From: Gentiana macrophylla
Taxonomy: Eukaryota; Streptophyta; Magnoliopsida; Gentianales; Gentianaceae
Reading direction: 5' to 3'
Assembly: GCA_026214975.1 (NCBI GenBank)
Contig: CM047810.1
Location: 37,125,318 to 37,189,317, forward strand
Length of the DNA: 64,000 nucleotides
The notes below the pieces were generated by a model. That model was not told where the DNA came from. It saw nothing but the letters and a program-made list of their open reading frames with translations, and searched no databases. A program made the translations under genes and the position numbers. Of the stretch, positions 20,901 through 32,705 are shown piece after piece. How positions within the stretch are numbered: the stretch's first letter is position 1; each line of letters begins with the position of its first letter.

Positions 20901-21178
20901 CTGATCTCTAGTCCTTCTTAGTCCCTGCATATCCGTACAAATATGAGAACCTCATCCAGAATCTAATACCCAGTGGTTAGATTTAAAAGAAGCAATATTG
21001 ATCTCAATCATAACATTCCTGAAGTTGAAGCATCATTATGCTTGTTCTTCTTGCTGCTCAAGAAAGCCTTGCAGTTTCTCCTCCAATGACCAGTCTGGCC
21101 ACAATGGAAGAAAGCATCCTTGGATTTGTCTTTGGCTATCTTATTTGGATTGGTAGCTTCCTTCGCCTTCTTGGTCTT
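17934..21178 (-). pseudogene. Tork-like copia pol and gag C-terminus, broken
   Basis: Read leftward from 21178. The zinc knuckle (FFHCGQTGHWRRNC) has its first Cys changed to Phe. The protease active site NHWVLDSG is followed by TGA where Cys is usual (near 20950). Next come the gag-pre-integrase segment (RVGNGASV), the integrase zinc site (DTCEACLLGKM) and DVCGPM, then an integrase tail (KYLFMGYPRETRGCQFY). RT blocks follow: [38 protein letters not shown] and LYVDDIFLIGND. RNase H ends it (YCDNNGAIAQSKEPR, HVMRRYHLIREIV, ADPLTKALSQ). Several stops and frame changes lie near 18255-18385, 18840-18870, 19176-19313 and 19869-20294. The protein would have cut, copied and integrated the element. 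Confidence 0.9.
21174..21178 (+). repeat. Left target-site duplication of the Athila-like element
   Basis: GTCTT, identical to 45242-45246. Confidence 0.9.
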
Positions 21179-22590
21179 TGATAACGCTCTAAATGGTACC
21201 ATTAATTATACCTATATTCACCCCGAATTCTGCTCAAGAGAGGATAGATAGACTCGTTAGTGTGAGGAATATGTGTTAAATGCTATGTGCGTGTTCCAAG
21301 GATCGGAATTCTGCATCTATGCTATTTTCCCTAGGTTTTTGGTACTGTTTGGTCTCGTTTTGCATGTTTTATAGGATATATCAAACCTGGAGCATTGACG
21401 AACGGATTTGAACCAGAAGAAGTATATTGGGCCAAGTGATTAAAGCCCAAGAAGAAGTCTGCTGAAGAAAAAGAGTAAAAGTCGGCCCGGTTTACCGAGG
21501 GCTAGGGCCGGTACACCGAGGACTTGTTGGACACGAAATTGATTCTGCCGCATTATCTAGGTCGGTTAGGGTTTTAGAGAGTCATAAGTCGGTCATTTTA
21601 TCTATATAAGGCCACATTAGCTGATTATTGTATAAGCACTCAAATATATTCAATCTTTTATATACAATTTGATGAAATAAAGTTATTCCAAGATTTTGAG
21701 GAGTTAATTCTGATTTTCTCCCTTTCTCTACCATCTCTAGCTTGAGTAGATCGAGCTAGATCTCCATTGTTGAAGATATGAAGCTTTGAACATTCCTTTT
21801 TGTCTTCAATATGGTAGATCTGTTCGTATTTATGTGTTTTAGTTAATCTGCATGTTTAAAGACCCCATGATTTAATCGTATGTGAGCAATGTAGATCTAG
21901 GAATAGGAAATCTGACCCCGGTAAACCGGCTTTCTATACCGATTTACCGAGGCATTATTTAGAAAACCTAAAACCGGGATTCACTACAGCTATGTTGATC
22001 GGCTGTGTTTAATTAATGATGAGGTTAGATCTGGCCAATCTTCTTATTGTATTCGTAAATTAACACGAAGAACTTGCAAGGTGAATTGTTAGTTTGGACA
22101 TAGTCTGATGGACCCTAGAAGCGTGATCGATCGGTGTCACAGAGTTGTTCAGGCGGGTTAGCGGTCGGTATCGGAAATTCTAGTTCTTTATGCGTATGGG
22201 CTATTACGGACCAACTAAGGAGGGTAGCTTGTGTATAGATTGTCTACTACCATAGTCGGAGTAGATAGGGTTAGGAGTTGCACCCGTAGCTGATGATAAT
22301 TAAATCAAACGCTCGCTCGATTAATTTAAGGAAATTATGTGAGGAAGTAAACGTAATGATTAACTAATCCAAGTTAGTAGATCGGTGAGAAGAGGTGGAG
22401 AAATACCAAGTTTCTTTATGTTTATTGTTGGTCAATGACCGCCTTTATGTTTCTTCGTAATTAGGTTAGAATCGTTTATAGTTAAAGTTGCATTGTCTCT
22501 GTGGGATCGACCTTGACTCGCATTTACTATACTATGATGTACCTAGTATTCTTGCTAGAAATATCGACGTTAGTGACTTACACCTGATCA
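21179..22590 (+). repeat. 5' LTR of the Athila-like element (1412 bp)
   Basis: TGATAACGC start and CTGATCA end, followed by the primer site. Contains ATATAAGGCC near 21605 (possible TATA region) and repeated CCGGTTTACCGAGG-type motifs. Confidence 0.9.
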
Positions 22591-22597
22591 AGATTTT

Positions 22598-22616
22598 TGG
22601 CGCCGTTGCCGGGGAC
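22598..22616 (+). promoter_or_regulatory. Primer-binding site, tRNA-Asp type (Athila-like)
   Basis: TGGCGCCGTTGCCGGGGA close after the LTR end, the classic tRNA-Asp primer site of Athila/Tat elements. Confidence 0.9.
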
Positions 22617-22619
22617 AAT

Positions 22620-23224
22620 GGCCAATTTTAAAGATAAACGTTTTAATTCTGATTAAGAAGTCGTGTTTATTTCATTTTATTTTATTTTGAGTCTTAAGTC
22701 GTTCTAGATCAAACCTGCATATGTTAAACTGCCAGAATGAGAAATTTTAGGGCCGGTTTACCGTGGTTTTCCCCGGGTTACTGAGGCCCAAGAAATTGTA
22801 TTCTGACAGCCTCTGTTATTCTGAGTTATTCCCTGTTGATTTTAGTTAGTAGGTCCGCAACAGTTGGGATCATACCCAACTGAAGGGGAAGTTGCTAACC
22901 CTTTTTTGTTTTATTTTGTCACTTTCGCAGGAAGGTCAGGACACTTCAGAGATTCGATCAAACCAGAGTTGAAAAAGAGCAAACGAGTCAAGCAATATGC
23001 CTCGGACAATATTGAACATCACACCAATCTCCATGTACCCTGGATTAGAAGCCAGAGAGCATTATGAAGCTCTTAAGAAGCGGGTGGAGAAAGAGAAATA
23101 AGCAATCAAGCAAGAGCCTGATGAGAACTTAAGAGAGTATAATACGTATCGTCCAGGTGAGTTCCCTATCGAGTTAATTGACATATCATCTTCGGATTAT
23201 GATTCTGATGAGGATCTTGGCACG
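22620..23224 (+). pseudogene. Remnant gag region of the Athila-like element
   Basis: Only short frames are open. A segment at 22864-23067 reads GRSGHFRDSIKPELKKSKR and later lysine-rich text (HYEALKKRVEKEK near 23060-23098). An acidic stretch (IDISSSDYDSDEDLG) leads into the protease. No capsid motif is certain. The gag looks strongly shortened, since Athila gag is normally over a kilobase. Confidence 0.4.
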
Positions 23225-24061
23225 ATGTTCTCTAAGCCTGAGGATTACCCAGACTCAGACACCGTGGTGAAGTTAGGAGACCCTGGCACATTCCGACTTC
23301 CAATTTATGTTAATGGTATATCAATAGAATTAGGTCTCTGCGACTCTGGCTCGAGTTGCAACATTTTACCTTTTTCCCTCTGCCAAAAGCTTAAGCTTCC
23401 GGTCATTATTAATCAAACCAGAACCATGACTTTCATTGATAGAACTAGAGATATGCCTGCCCGCCTGCTTAGGAAGGGCACGATTAAGGCAAGAGGGTTC
23501 ACTTTTCCAATTTTTTTCACGGTTATAGACGTACCAGAGGACCCAAGTGCCCCGGTTTTGTTATGAAGACCTTTCTTAGCGACAAGCAGAGCAGTCATGG
23601 ATTTTGATAATGGGGAGATCACTTTGAGGTTGAATAATGATGCAGTATGTTTCAAAATCTTAGAGCCCCTAGATAATAGGCCGGAAAGTTGCAAGATGGC
23701 TTATGATTCCAGAAAGGTAGAAATTATAGAGATAGAGAAGGAGGGGCATAAGCATCGAGAGGTTTTAGTAGAAACCGTTGAGCAGGAATTCAAGAGACTA
23801 ATGCTTAGAGAGAGGGAAGATAAGGACCACAACAAGATGCTCACGGAAGCTAGTCCTTCCGTATTGTGTAGTGATGGATTTGAACCTAAATCGAGAAACA
23901 TGGAGTCCTTGGGTGTAAAGTCTAAATCTCGACACAGAGGCAGACATAGTATGCAAGCTATGAGGGAGAGGCGTGCTAGGAAGAGAGCTCAAAAAGGTTC
24001 TATAAGGATGCAAACCTCAGGAGCACAAGTTTGGCAAGTTAAAGCTCCAACCCCTGAATGA
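23225..24061 (+). pseudogene. Retropepsin-like aspartic protease of the Athila-like element
   Basis: The frame gives FRLPIYVNGISIELGLCDSG, with the catalytic motif CDSGSSCNILP in place of the usual DLGAS.N.MP. The loop region follows (LPVIINQTRTMTFIDRT) and the C-terminal hallmark is TVIDVPEDPSAPVLL-*-RPFLATSRAVMDF, where TGA (23564-23566) replaces the Gly codon before RPFLAT. The frame then runs on through a charged helical tail (EIIEIEKEGHKHREVLVE) to 24061 with RHRGRHSMQAMRERRARKR, a basic end. The protease would process Gag. No RT follows, which is unusual. Confidence 0.8.
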
Positions 24062-24879
24062 TCGGAAATCTGAAGAAAGTCGAGCTGGCGACTATAAACT
24101 CAGAACTATTTCTTTAAACCCTTAAGTAGATTAGGAATGAATAAACGTAGCTGGATGAAGGGATAATCTTTTTTTCATCCTACCGCACCCTTAGGCTTGA
24201 AACGATGGTTGTTGGGAAGGTTTTTTTTTACTCGTTGTGGATTCTAATTAAATGGGTTAGGATAACAACAAAAGGAGTAAGAGGCTAGTCAATTTGAGGT
24301 CAGAATTGAGCAGAGAGGTTGAGCAAAGTGTGTAGTGAAGGAGGACAGAGAAATCTGGGAAAAAGAAGTCTCGGTAAACCCTGGGTTACCTCCGGGTTAC
24401 CGAGCATGGATTTTCAAATTTCTGAGTGTCTGTTTATAAAGCTGAATTTTTAGAGACACGTGGAGGAGACACGTTATATCAGAGACTCCCAGTCAACAAA
24501 AACCGTCCCATTTTCCCTTCTTTTCAAACCTTTCATCCTTTCCCACACTCCACCATAACTCCAGCTCAATCCCATCAATCACCCCCTCAAATCCATCACC
24601 CTAATTACTTCTCTACCCGCTATCCCACCAAATCCTTCCACATCCCATCATTTCTCCTATTTAAACCACCCTTTCATCACCATTATCATCACTCTCATTT
24701 ACAATCATCTCCTCAATTCAACAAACTTTTTCTTCTTAAAACCAGTCGGCCACCATCACCACAACTATCACCACCATATCTCCACCAAAACTAAACCCCT
24801 TTTCCATTTTTACCACCAAAAAATCCATTTTCCCACCCTGTTGCTGATTTGCAGTGTCTCTGCAAGGTGAGGTACTGCA
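24062..24879 (+). other. Non-coding part of the Athila-like element with pyrimidine-rich tract
   Basis: A C/T/A-rich strand with very little G runs from about 24485 to 24840. A CTCGGTAAACCCTGGGTTACC motif block near 24370-24405 repeats the LTR motif family. A 122-codon open frame here (24426-24794) has His/Pro-rich low-complexity text and no domain, so I do not call it a gene. RT and integrase would be expected here and are absent. Confidence 0.6.
24875..24879 (+). repeat. Left target-site duplication of the SIRE-like element
   Basis: CTGCA here; CGCA after the right LTR (41356-41359), one base shorter. Imperfect, so only probable. Confidence 0.55.
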
Positions 24880-26284
24880 TGTTAGGAACATTTTATTATG
24901 TTTTGATGATGGCCATACTAGCTGTTATAGCAAGCCTGAAATAAGTTAGAATTCTCTGTATAAGTCTTTACTTAGAGTCCGACATGTTGTATAAGTTGAG
25001 TCGGACAAGTATTGTACTAGTTGGTAGGACGGCAAAGTAAAAATAGACTTTCGCAGAGTGAAGCCGACCAAGCACCCAGAGAAGTAATGAAGACATTATG
25101 GTCGACTTATAACCAAGGAAGTCTGTGATGACCTTGGATAAGTCTAAGTTATGTTTCAAGTGATGAAACTTAATATTCAAATATGGTGTACACTGATCTC
25201 ACCCCAATCAAGGATCAGTGAAGTACAAGATTCTCCTCATACTTAAACAATGAAGAAAGCAGTGAATCGGCGCAGATGGCGACTTTTTCGGTGAGTGAAG
25301 ACAAAGCGGTGAAGGAACATCTAGAGCGGTGAAGTCGGATGAATCACTCAACCGCTCCGAAGCGGCGAAGTAAATCTTACCAAATCAGATTTTGGAATAT
25401 GATGAAGATTGAAGATCATGCATTAAATGCACAATCAATAGAGGATCAATCAAGGACGGATTTTCTGCTATATATATTTGAAGGAAAAATCCGATCACTG
25501 AAATCAAGGAGAATACAATTAAGGGGGAATCAAGAATAAAATCAAGGATCATTCCCTCATTAATTTTGCCAACGGACGGAATTTCAAATCAAGGATATTC
25601 AAGGCTATAAATAGAAGGCATTGATAGAAAAATAAACAACGATTAACAAGAAAAAAGGAAGCAGAAACTCTGTCAATTTGAAAAGCCTTCTCTCTGAACT
25701 TACAAGGACTTATCTAGAGATCACTCGGACATCGAACTACAATTTTATATTCAAAGACCGAGATTGATCAAGCAAGTTTGTGAATCTCATTCACATCAAA
25801 TTGAAAACAATGAATCGAAGCAACGAGAAGGAGTTGTGTCTGTGATAGCTCTGAAGGATTTTGATCTCAAGGAGCGGTGAAAGAGATCGAATCACCAAGC
25901 ACATTGCAGTTAAGGAGTGATAGTCTTGTAGATTGTGAAGCTTGGGAAGTCAAGGAGAATCATACTATTGTATCTGTGAAAACAATAGTGAATTCCTCCA
26001 ATCATCACGGAGGAGAGGAGAAGAGTGGATTAAGGGATTACACCACCTGAACCACTATAAGCCTTGTGTCAATTTACTTTCTACAATTTACTTTCTGACA
26101 TTTATTTAAATTGCCTAGATCATAACTTATATCCGTGATTGTCTAAACTGATTTGAAAACAACATAGTAAGAAGGGACTTATCCGCTGCCCAAAAGCTTT
26201 TAAACATTAGAAATGTTTTTGAAACTCCACTATAGTCATTCACCCCTCCTCTGACTATAGTTTCACCCTTCTCTGGGACCAACA
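24880..26284 (+). repeat. 5' LTR of the SIRE-like element
   Basis: Matches 39949-41355 nearly full length; many of the differences fall at CAG/CTG triplets. A ATATATATTTGAAGG stretch near 25467 may be the TATA region. Confidence 0.92.
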
Positions 26285-26300
26285 ATTGTTATCGGAGCAG
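26285..26300 (+). promoter_or_regulatory. Degenerate primer-binding site of the SIRE-like element
   Basis: ATTGTTATCGGAGCAG follows the LTR. It resembles the tRNA-Met site ATTGGTATCAGAGC with changes, one of them CAG to CGG. Confidence 0.65.
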
Positions 26301-26422
26301 TGTTCCTAGTATCAGAACCCGTTCAGATCTAATTTCTGGTAACAAGGAGATCACATATTTTCAAAGTAGTTTTCAAATCTGAGTTATCTATTCATTCACA
26401 TATAAATCTATTACTTGTGCTT

Positions 26423-28560
26423 ATGGATTCCTCAAACTTTATGTCAAAAGTACCTGTTTTCAATGTTAATAATTTTGATGAATATAAAATAAGAATGCTG
26501 TCTCATCTTGCAGCAACTCATGCGGAGATGCTGGACGTAATCAATGATGGACCAATCATGATCATGACTGTGGTATCCACAGGAGCAGATCAAGGAAAGG
26601 AGATAGACAAACCTAAGAAAGATTGGACCAAGGATGACAGGAGAAGAGCAAATCTAGACTTTGTTGCAAAAGACATGATTTTGAAGACCCTAGATAGCAA
26701 TATGTTCATGAGAATCAAAGACTGCCAAACAGCAAAGGAGATGTGGGACAAGCTAGCTTTGATAAATGAAGGATCTGAAGCAGTTAAAGAAAAAAATTTA
26801 TCTGTTTGCAAAGCAGAAATTTGAAAATTTCAAAATGAAGACTGGTGAATCCATTGATCAAATGGACAATGATTCTCTAGCATCATCATGAATCGCAATG
26901 ACTTGGAAACACATATCCCGTAAAGAAGTATGCTTAAAGATCTTAAGAGGCTTACGAAATATGGAAGATCATAACATCGATGATCGGAGGAACAACAAAT
27001 CTTGCAAACACAGACACTCGACCACGATGTCTCAATTAAAAGCTCTAAATTGAATTGAGCGGTGAAGAAGGTGCTCCGGCAGAGACACAAGAGCCCACTA
27101 CTGGTGATAGCACCTCAAAGAAAGTAACTTTGCCGATTGTATCAAGAAAGAGACACAAGAACTCAAAGAACATGTAGCTTTATTAGTCAAGCGTTTTGTG
27201 AGTTTAGCAAAAGAAGCCATTCAAAGGAAAATCATCATCAAACAAGAGGTCAAGCTCAAACAAAGACATGAAGAAGAAAGATGATGAATACAGATGCTTC
27301 AATCGCAACAAGAAAGGTCACTTCAAAGTGATTGTCACGAAGACAATGATAAAGATGATGAAAAGAAGAAATATAAAACATCCGAGAAGAGGAAAGGCAA
27401 GAAAGCACTCAAGGTGAATCCAAAGAGTGAAAAGAATGAAGAATCATCGATAATGACTCGGATGATAGTGATGAAGAAGACAGCTTAGACAATGAAAAAG
27501 CACGTCTATGTCTCATGACCAAAGAATTATATGAGGATGAAGATGACAAATTTCAGAAATCGATTTTTGTCTAATGACCAAAGAATCAAATGAAACCGAG
27601 GTAACATCTAGCTCTCACTCTTCATCTAATGCATCCACATCGACGACCTTTGCACAATCTTACGATTCCCATTAGATACTGTGAGACCTAGTCCAAAATC
27701 TCATGACTAAATTTGATGAAATTAAAATAAATCATGAAATTGCGGAGAAGGAATGCAATGATCTAAGAAAGGAAAACAAAAGATTAAAGAAAGAAGCTGG
27801 ATAAAGCAAAAGTCGAACTAACTAGTAAGGAGACCCACTTAAATGATCAACAAACAAGAAATTGATCATACATACCGTTATTGACCGATCGATTAAGAAA
27901 ATCTCCCACCGATTAAGATAACCCTTTGCACCACTAAATGCACCGACTTACAAACCCTCAAAAGGTTTGGATCCAGATCTGGTCTTGGCTACAGCTGTGA
28001 TCGAGGATGAGAGTAGAAACAATGGTCAACACAATTCTAAATTCAGGACCAACAATGGACCAAAATTTAGAAAAGGACGAACCATAGTTCCAATCAATCA
28101 TCTGCACGGTGAAGTCAAAATCAATATAGTGAAACAATGCAGACTAAATCCTTATTTGATCAACCAAAAACAAAAACCTTCGAAAGGTAAGCGTAGACTT
28201 TACCCTTCGAGAAGATGATTGAATGTTGCACCTCCAAAATACAAGAAGAAACCATTGAATGATATGCATCATGTGTTTAAGAAAAATCAATCTAGTTATG
28301 TTCCTAGACACATGAAGCAACACATGTTTCCTACTGCATATTGGAAAGTGAAGAAGGATGCACATACACCAAAAGGTAGAGAAAAGTATCAGAATATCTT
28401 CAGTAAAAATATTAGAAGCTATTCTGCCATGCCTTATACATATGAAGTTGATGACTTCAATTATCCAAAAAGAAGAACTTTTGGATATACACTTGGTATG
28501 GGAGGCATGACTGCTAACAGGTATGGACCCAAACAGTGTTGGGTACCTAAACTTAATTAA
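26423..28560 (+). pseudogene. SIRE-like gag, broken
   Basis: The first frame (from ATG at 26423) gives MDSSNFMSKVPVFNVNNFDE, LKTLDSNMFMRIKDCQTAKE and MWDKLALINEGSEAVKEKNL, the gag pattern of copia elements. It shifts near 26820 into KFENFKMKTGESIDQMDN. A zinc-knuckle remnant lies near 27290-27345, where two frames give CFN.NKKGHFK and SDCHED. A charged tail (DKDDEKKKYKTSEKRKGKK) and later basic segments follow, up to YPKRRTFGYTLGMGGMTANR and a stop near 28558. Many lesions sit at CGA/CGG where CAG or CAGA would keep the frame. Confidence 0.8.
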
Positions 28561-29900
28561 TTTGTTTTGTAGGATGTCCGCAGTACATAGGCAAAGTGGA
28601 TGTTCTAGACACATGACAGGAAATAAGAGATGGCTCACTGACTTCAAAGCTTTTGATGGACCCAAAGTCACTTTTGGAGGCAAAGAAAACCCTGGCAAGA
28701 TTAAGGGGGATGGCACAATACTCAAGAACAAATTAAAGATTCAAAATGTAGCATATGTCAAAGGACTTAATTTCAATTTGATGAGCATCAGTCAATTCTG
28801 TGACAAAGTCTACAGTGTATATTTCAATAAGGAAGTATGCAAATTGATTCACAGCCAAACCAACACAGTAGTTCTTGCAGTGTAGAAGACAAGACAACAT
28901 GTATGTGGTGGATTGGAAAGCGACAAAGCGAGAAACATATCTCGCTTGTCAAAAATAAACAATCAACTTGATTGGATTTGGCACAGAAGATTAAATCACT
29001 TGAATTTCAAGACCATCAACAAATTATCAAAGAACAAGTTAGTTGAAGGCCTGCCAGAGATCACATTCAAGAAAGAAAGTCTATGTGATGCATGTCAGAA
29101 AGGGAAACAAATCAAAAGTTCATTCAAGTCAAAGCCCTATCAATCAACAACAAGAATTCTACATACATTACATATGGACTGTTTGGACCAGTCCACACGA
29201 TGAAGTGTAAGTGGTAAGAAATACACCCTAGTAGTGGTGGATGACTTCTCAAAATACACCTGGACCATTTTCATGAACAAGAAGAAAGAAACACTCAAAA
29301 AGCTGCCAGATTTGCTGAGAAGACTCCAAAATGAGAAAGAACTAAAGATCATCAAGATCAGATCAGATAGAGGCACTAAATTTCTAAATGAGATTATCAG
29401 AACCTACTGTGAAGAAAATGGAGTGCTACATCAACTATCTGCAGCAGGAACTCCACAACAAAATGGTGTAGCAGAAAGAAGAAACAGAACTCTCAAAGAA
29501 GCGATTAGAACAATGATTTTTGAAGCATGCTTGCCAAAGCGATTTTGGGTCAAGCAAACAAACACAAACATGCCATACACAAAGCAGATCAATCATCAAC
29601 AAACATCATGGAAAGACTCCATATGAAATATGGAATGGTAGAAGACCTAATATCTCATATTTTCATATGTTTGGATCAAAATGTTTTGTTTTGAGCAGAA
29701 TCAATTTGCATACCTTTGATGAAAAAGGTGATGAAGCAATCTTTATGGGATACTCGAGACACTAGCAAAGCATTTAGAGTACTCAACAAAAGAACATTGG
29801 TGATTGAAGAATCAATACATGTAGTTTTGATGAACCTAATACAAATGGTGAAGATCTTCAAGATCAAGAAGAAGAAGCAACACAAAGGAAATCTATACAA
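28561..29900 (+). pseudogene. SIRE-like protease and integrase, broken
   Basis: The protease site reads HRQSGCSRHMTGNKRWLTDF, where the family has DSGCSRHMTG: the catalytic Asp is Gln. The following core is GNVAY-like (KIQNVAYVKGLNFNLMSISQ). Integrase starts with the HHCC region (WHRRLNHLNFKTI, LCDACQKGKQ) and a TGA near 29200. The catalytic core carries VDDFSKYTWTIFMNKKKE, the Asp in IRSDRGTKFLNEI and the Glu region TPQQNGVAERRNRTLKEA. The C-terminal part has PYEIWNGRRPNISYFHMFG in another frame. The enzyme would integrate the DNA copy. At least three frame breaks separate the parts. Confidence 0.88.
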
Positions 29901-30169
29901 ATGCAACCATACCCGACTTCCATCTTAAATCACCATTTTGAAAATCAAGAAGAGCCACATATCAATACAACGGAAGAAGTACCGAGAATTTGAAGTTCAT
30001 GCTCAACATGAAGGTGTGGAAGCACCAAGTGAAGAAAAACTTCAACCTCACCTAAATTGGCTAAGAGATCATCTTGAAGAACAAGTCATTGGAGATATTC
30101 ACACTGTGATTAGAACTGGAAGACAACCTGGAGCACATGCTAACATGTTTTCTATCATAAGTGGAACCC

Positions 30170-31686
30170 CAAGACCATAGATGATGCAATCCAAGATGCA
30201 GATTGGATCACGACCATGCAAGAAGAACTAAATGAATTTGAAAGAAATGAAGTGCAGGAACTTGTTGTGAGACGGATATGGCCAACATCATTGGTACAAA
30301 ATGGGTATTCGAAACAAAATGGATGAGCAAGGAATAGTTGTCGAGAAACAAAGCAAGGCTAGTTGCAAAAGGCTATTCTCAAGCGAAGGAATAGATTATG
30401 ATGAAACATTTGCACCAAGAGCAAGATTGGAGGCAATCGGACTTTTCTAGCTTTTCTTTGTATACAAAGACTTCAAAGTCTATCAAATGGATGTCAAGAG
30501 TGCATTTCTAAATGGACTTTTGGAAGAAGAAGTTTATGTGGAACAACCTCCTGGTTTCCAACTCAAAGGAAAGGAAGACAAAGTTTACAAACTCAAAAAA
30601 GCTCTCTATGGACTCAAAGCAGGCACTAGGCGTGGTATGAAACACTATCACAATTTTCGATCAAGAATGGATTCAACAAGGAAACTATAGATAAGACTCT
30701 ATTCAAACTAGAGGAAGGAACAAGCACATTGCTAGTACAAATCTATGTTGATGATATCATCTTTGGATACGAGGATGAAAAGCTATGTGAGAAATTTGCA
30801 AATCGATGAAGAGCAAATTTAGGATGAGCATGATGGGAGAACTGAATTATTTTCTTGGCCTTCAAGTAAAACAAATGAAAGATGGAATTTTCATTAATCA
30901 AGCCAAGTATACAAAAGACTTGATACACAAGTATGGGATGGACACAAGTGGCACAGCAGATACACCAATGTGTGCAAGAGTCATTCTTGGAAAAGATGAA
31001 TGGCCCGGGAAGGATGTTGATCGAAAATGTATAGAGGAATCATTGGATCCCTACTATACTAATCTGCAAGTAGACCTGACATAGCATTTGCAGTAGGAGT
31101 ATGTGCAAGATTTCAAGCTCAACCAAAAGAATCACATCTTCTAGCAGCCAAAAGAATAATCAAATACTTGAAAAACACTGTTAATGTTGGAATTTGGTAT
31201 CCAAAAGATGGAGGATTTAAGTTGATATCATATTCAGACTCTGACTATGCTGGATGCAAAATAGATAGAAAAGGAACCTCTGGAACATGTCAAATTCTAG
31301 GCACCAGACTAGTCTCTTGGTTGATAAAAGCAAAACTCCATATCTACATCAACAGGTGACGGGCGAATATATAGTAGGTAGTTCTTTGTGCACAAGTGCT
31401 TTGGATTAGACAACGACTAAGGGATTATGGAGTGGAGGAGAAAACAATTCCAATTATGTGCGATAACACAAGTGCAATATCTATTACGAAAATCGATTGT
31501 TGTATTCAAGAACAAAGCACATTGATGTGAGACATCATTTTATCGAGAGATCATGTTGAAAAGGAGATGTCATTCTAAAATACATACCCACTTGAAGATC
31601 AATTTGGTGACATCTTCACTAAACCACTCGATTATGAAAGATTTAGCATGTTAAGAATCGAGTTAGGAATGATTGAAATTGACTAA
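30170..31686 (+). pseudogene. SIRE-like reverse transcriptase and RNase H, broken
   Basis: RT motifs appear in order in changing frames: [54 protein letters not shown] and the active site IYVDDIIFG near 30745. Next come MMGELNYFLGLQVKQMKDGI and the RNase H segment ISYSDSDYAGCKIDRKGTSG. The end is DIFTKPLDYERFSMLRIELG (broken) and a stop near 31686. Frame breaks such as 30310, 30400 and 30655 often lie next to CGA or CGG in places where CAG would restore the expected residue. Confidence 0.88.
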
Positions 31687-32303
31687 GTACCAAAGAGCGA
31701 CTAAGCTGAGTAATCGGCTAAGTGACTTTATCAATTTGTTTAACCCTTTGCCATTACAGGAGATGTAGCGAGGTAAGGCGCATGGAATTCAACGAAGTCA
31801 ACTTAAGCGATTGTTAGAAGCGGTTAAATGGAGCACTCGGTGAAGAATTCACTACATCGGTTAAGTGACCCACCAAAGCACTCCACCGAAATAAAGACTT
31901 GGACAAATTAAAGTGTGAACAAAATCAATTTTTATTACACGTGGAGAATAAGGAAATTATGCAGGATTATTCTGTGGAAGATTACACACGTGGAGATCAA
32001 CTTATGATCATGGAGGTAACCGTATTATTTTTTAAATTATAAACGCCTCGATTCCCGGGCTCTATCATTACTTACCTCAATCCACTCCCCCATTACACTC
32101 GAATATCGCGATTTACATACACAAAATCACGCCATTATGTCAAAAAATCCTTCCACATTCACACTACCCAAATCATCCTATATAAACGATACTTAGAGAT
32201 TTTCACAAATCTTTACATCCTCTTGCAAAATTACAAACCCTACTTTTGATTCTCTCTGAAAACTCGAAGTATTCTTTTCTAATCATCCATTAATTACTTA
32301 TCA
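31687..32303 (+). promoter_or_regulatory. Spacer between pol and the env-like ORF with a TATA-like box
   Basis: No long frame. TATATAAA at 32179-32186 lies about 120 bases before the env-like ATG at 32304, and the sequence between them is CT/A-rich like a plant leader. An internal promoter for the third ORF is possible; splicing is the alternative. Confidence 0.4.
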
Positions 32304-32705
32304 ATGGCTTCATCCTCCACAATCTCTCCCACTGAAAAATACTACGAAAAATCAATCATCACTGGTTCGTTTTTCAAACTTGAACACTATCTCTCGTTTT
32401 GTGATAATGATGCAAAAGCTCAACGCTTGGTTGATTGCTGTTCGAATTTGGGGCTGATGACATTCCTAAACCCCCAATAACTGGAATCGCTATGAAAATC
32501 GATAGCATTTTGGAAAAATGCCAAGTTTGTGCCTTGACAAAGAAAGATCAAGTCGATTGCATAAAAAGCTCAATCTTTGGAAGAGAAATAGTCATCACGC
32601 CTGGTACACTCAACAGATACCTGAAACTTCCCATAATAGGTCCGGCTAATTTCAAGTTTGTGACGATTGACACCAAGAAATTCTGGGCTGAGATAGCCAA
32701 GAACC
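32304..32705 (+). pseudogene. SIRE env-like ORF, 5' part
   Basis: ATG at 32304 gives MASSSTISPTEKYYEKSIIT and FFKLEHYLSFCDNDAKAQRL, then a frame change near 32440 to FEFGADDIPKPPITGIAMKI, FGREIVITPGTLNRYLKLP and FKFVTIDTKKFWAEIAKNL. The insertion at 32706 cuts it; the later part is at 38689. Its place after pol and before the 3' LTR is that of the SIRE env-like gene. The REI.I.PGTLNRYL.LP segment resembles the start of the putative plant transposon protein fold. There is no clear signal peptide, so a true envelope function is doubtful. Confidence 0.65.

Noticed and set aside
24426..24794. 122-codon frame rich in His, Pro and Ser
   Set aside because: It lies in a C/T/A-rich tract with almost no G, so stops are rare by composition; no domain is visible.
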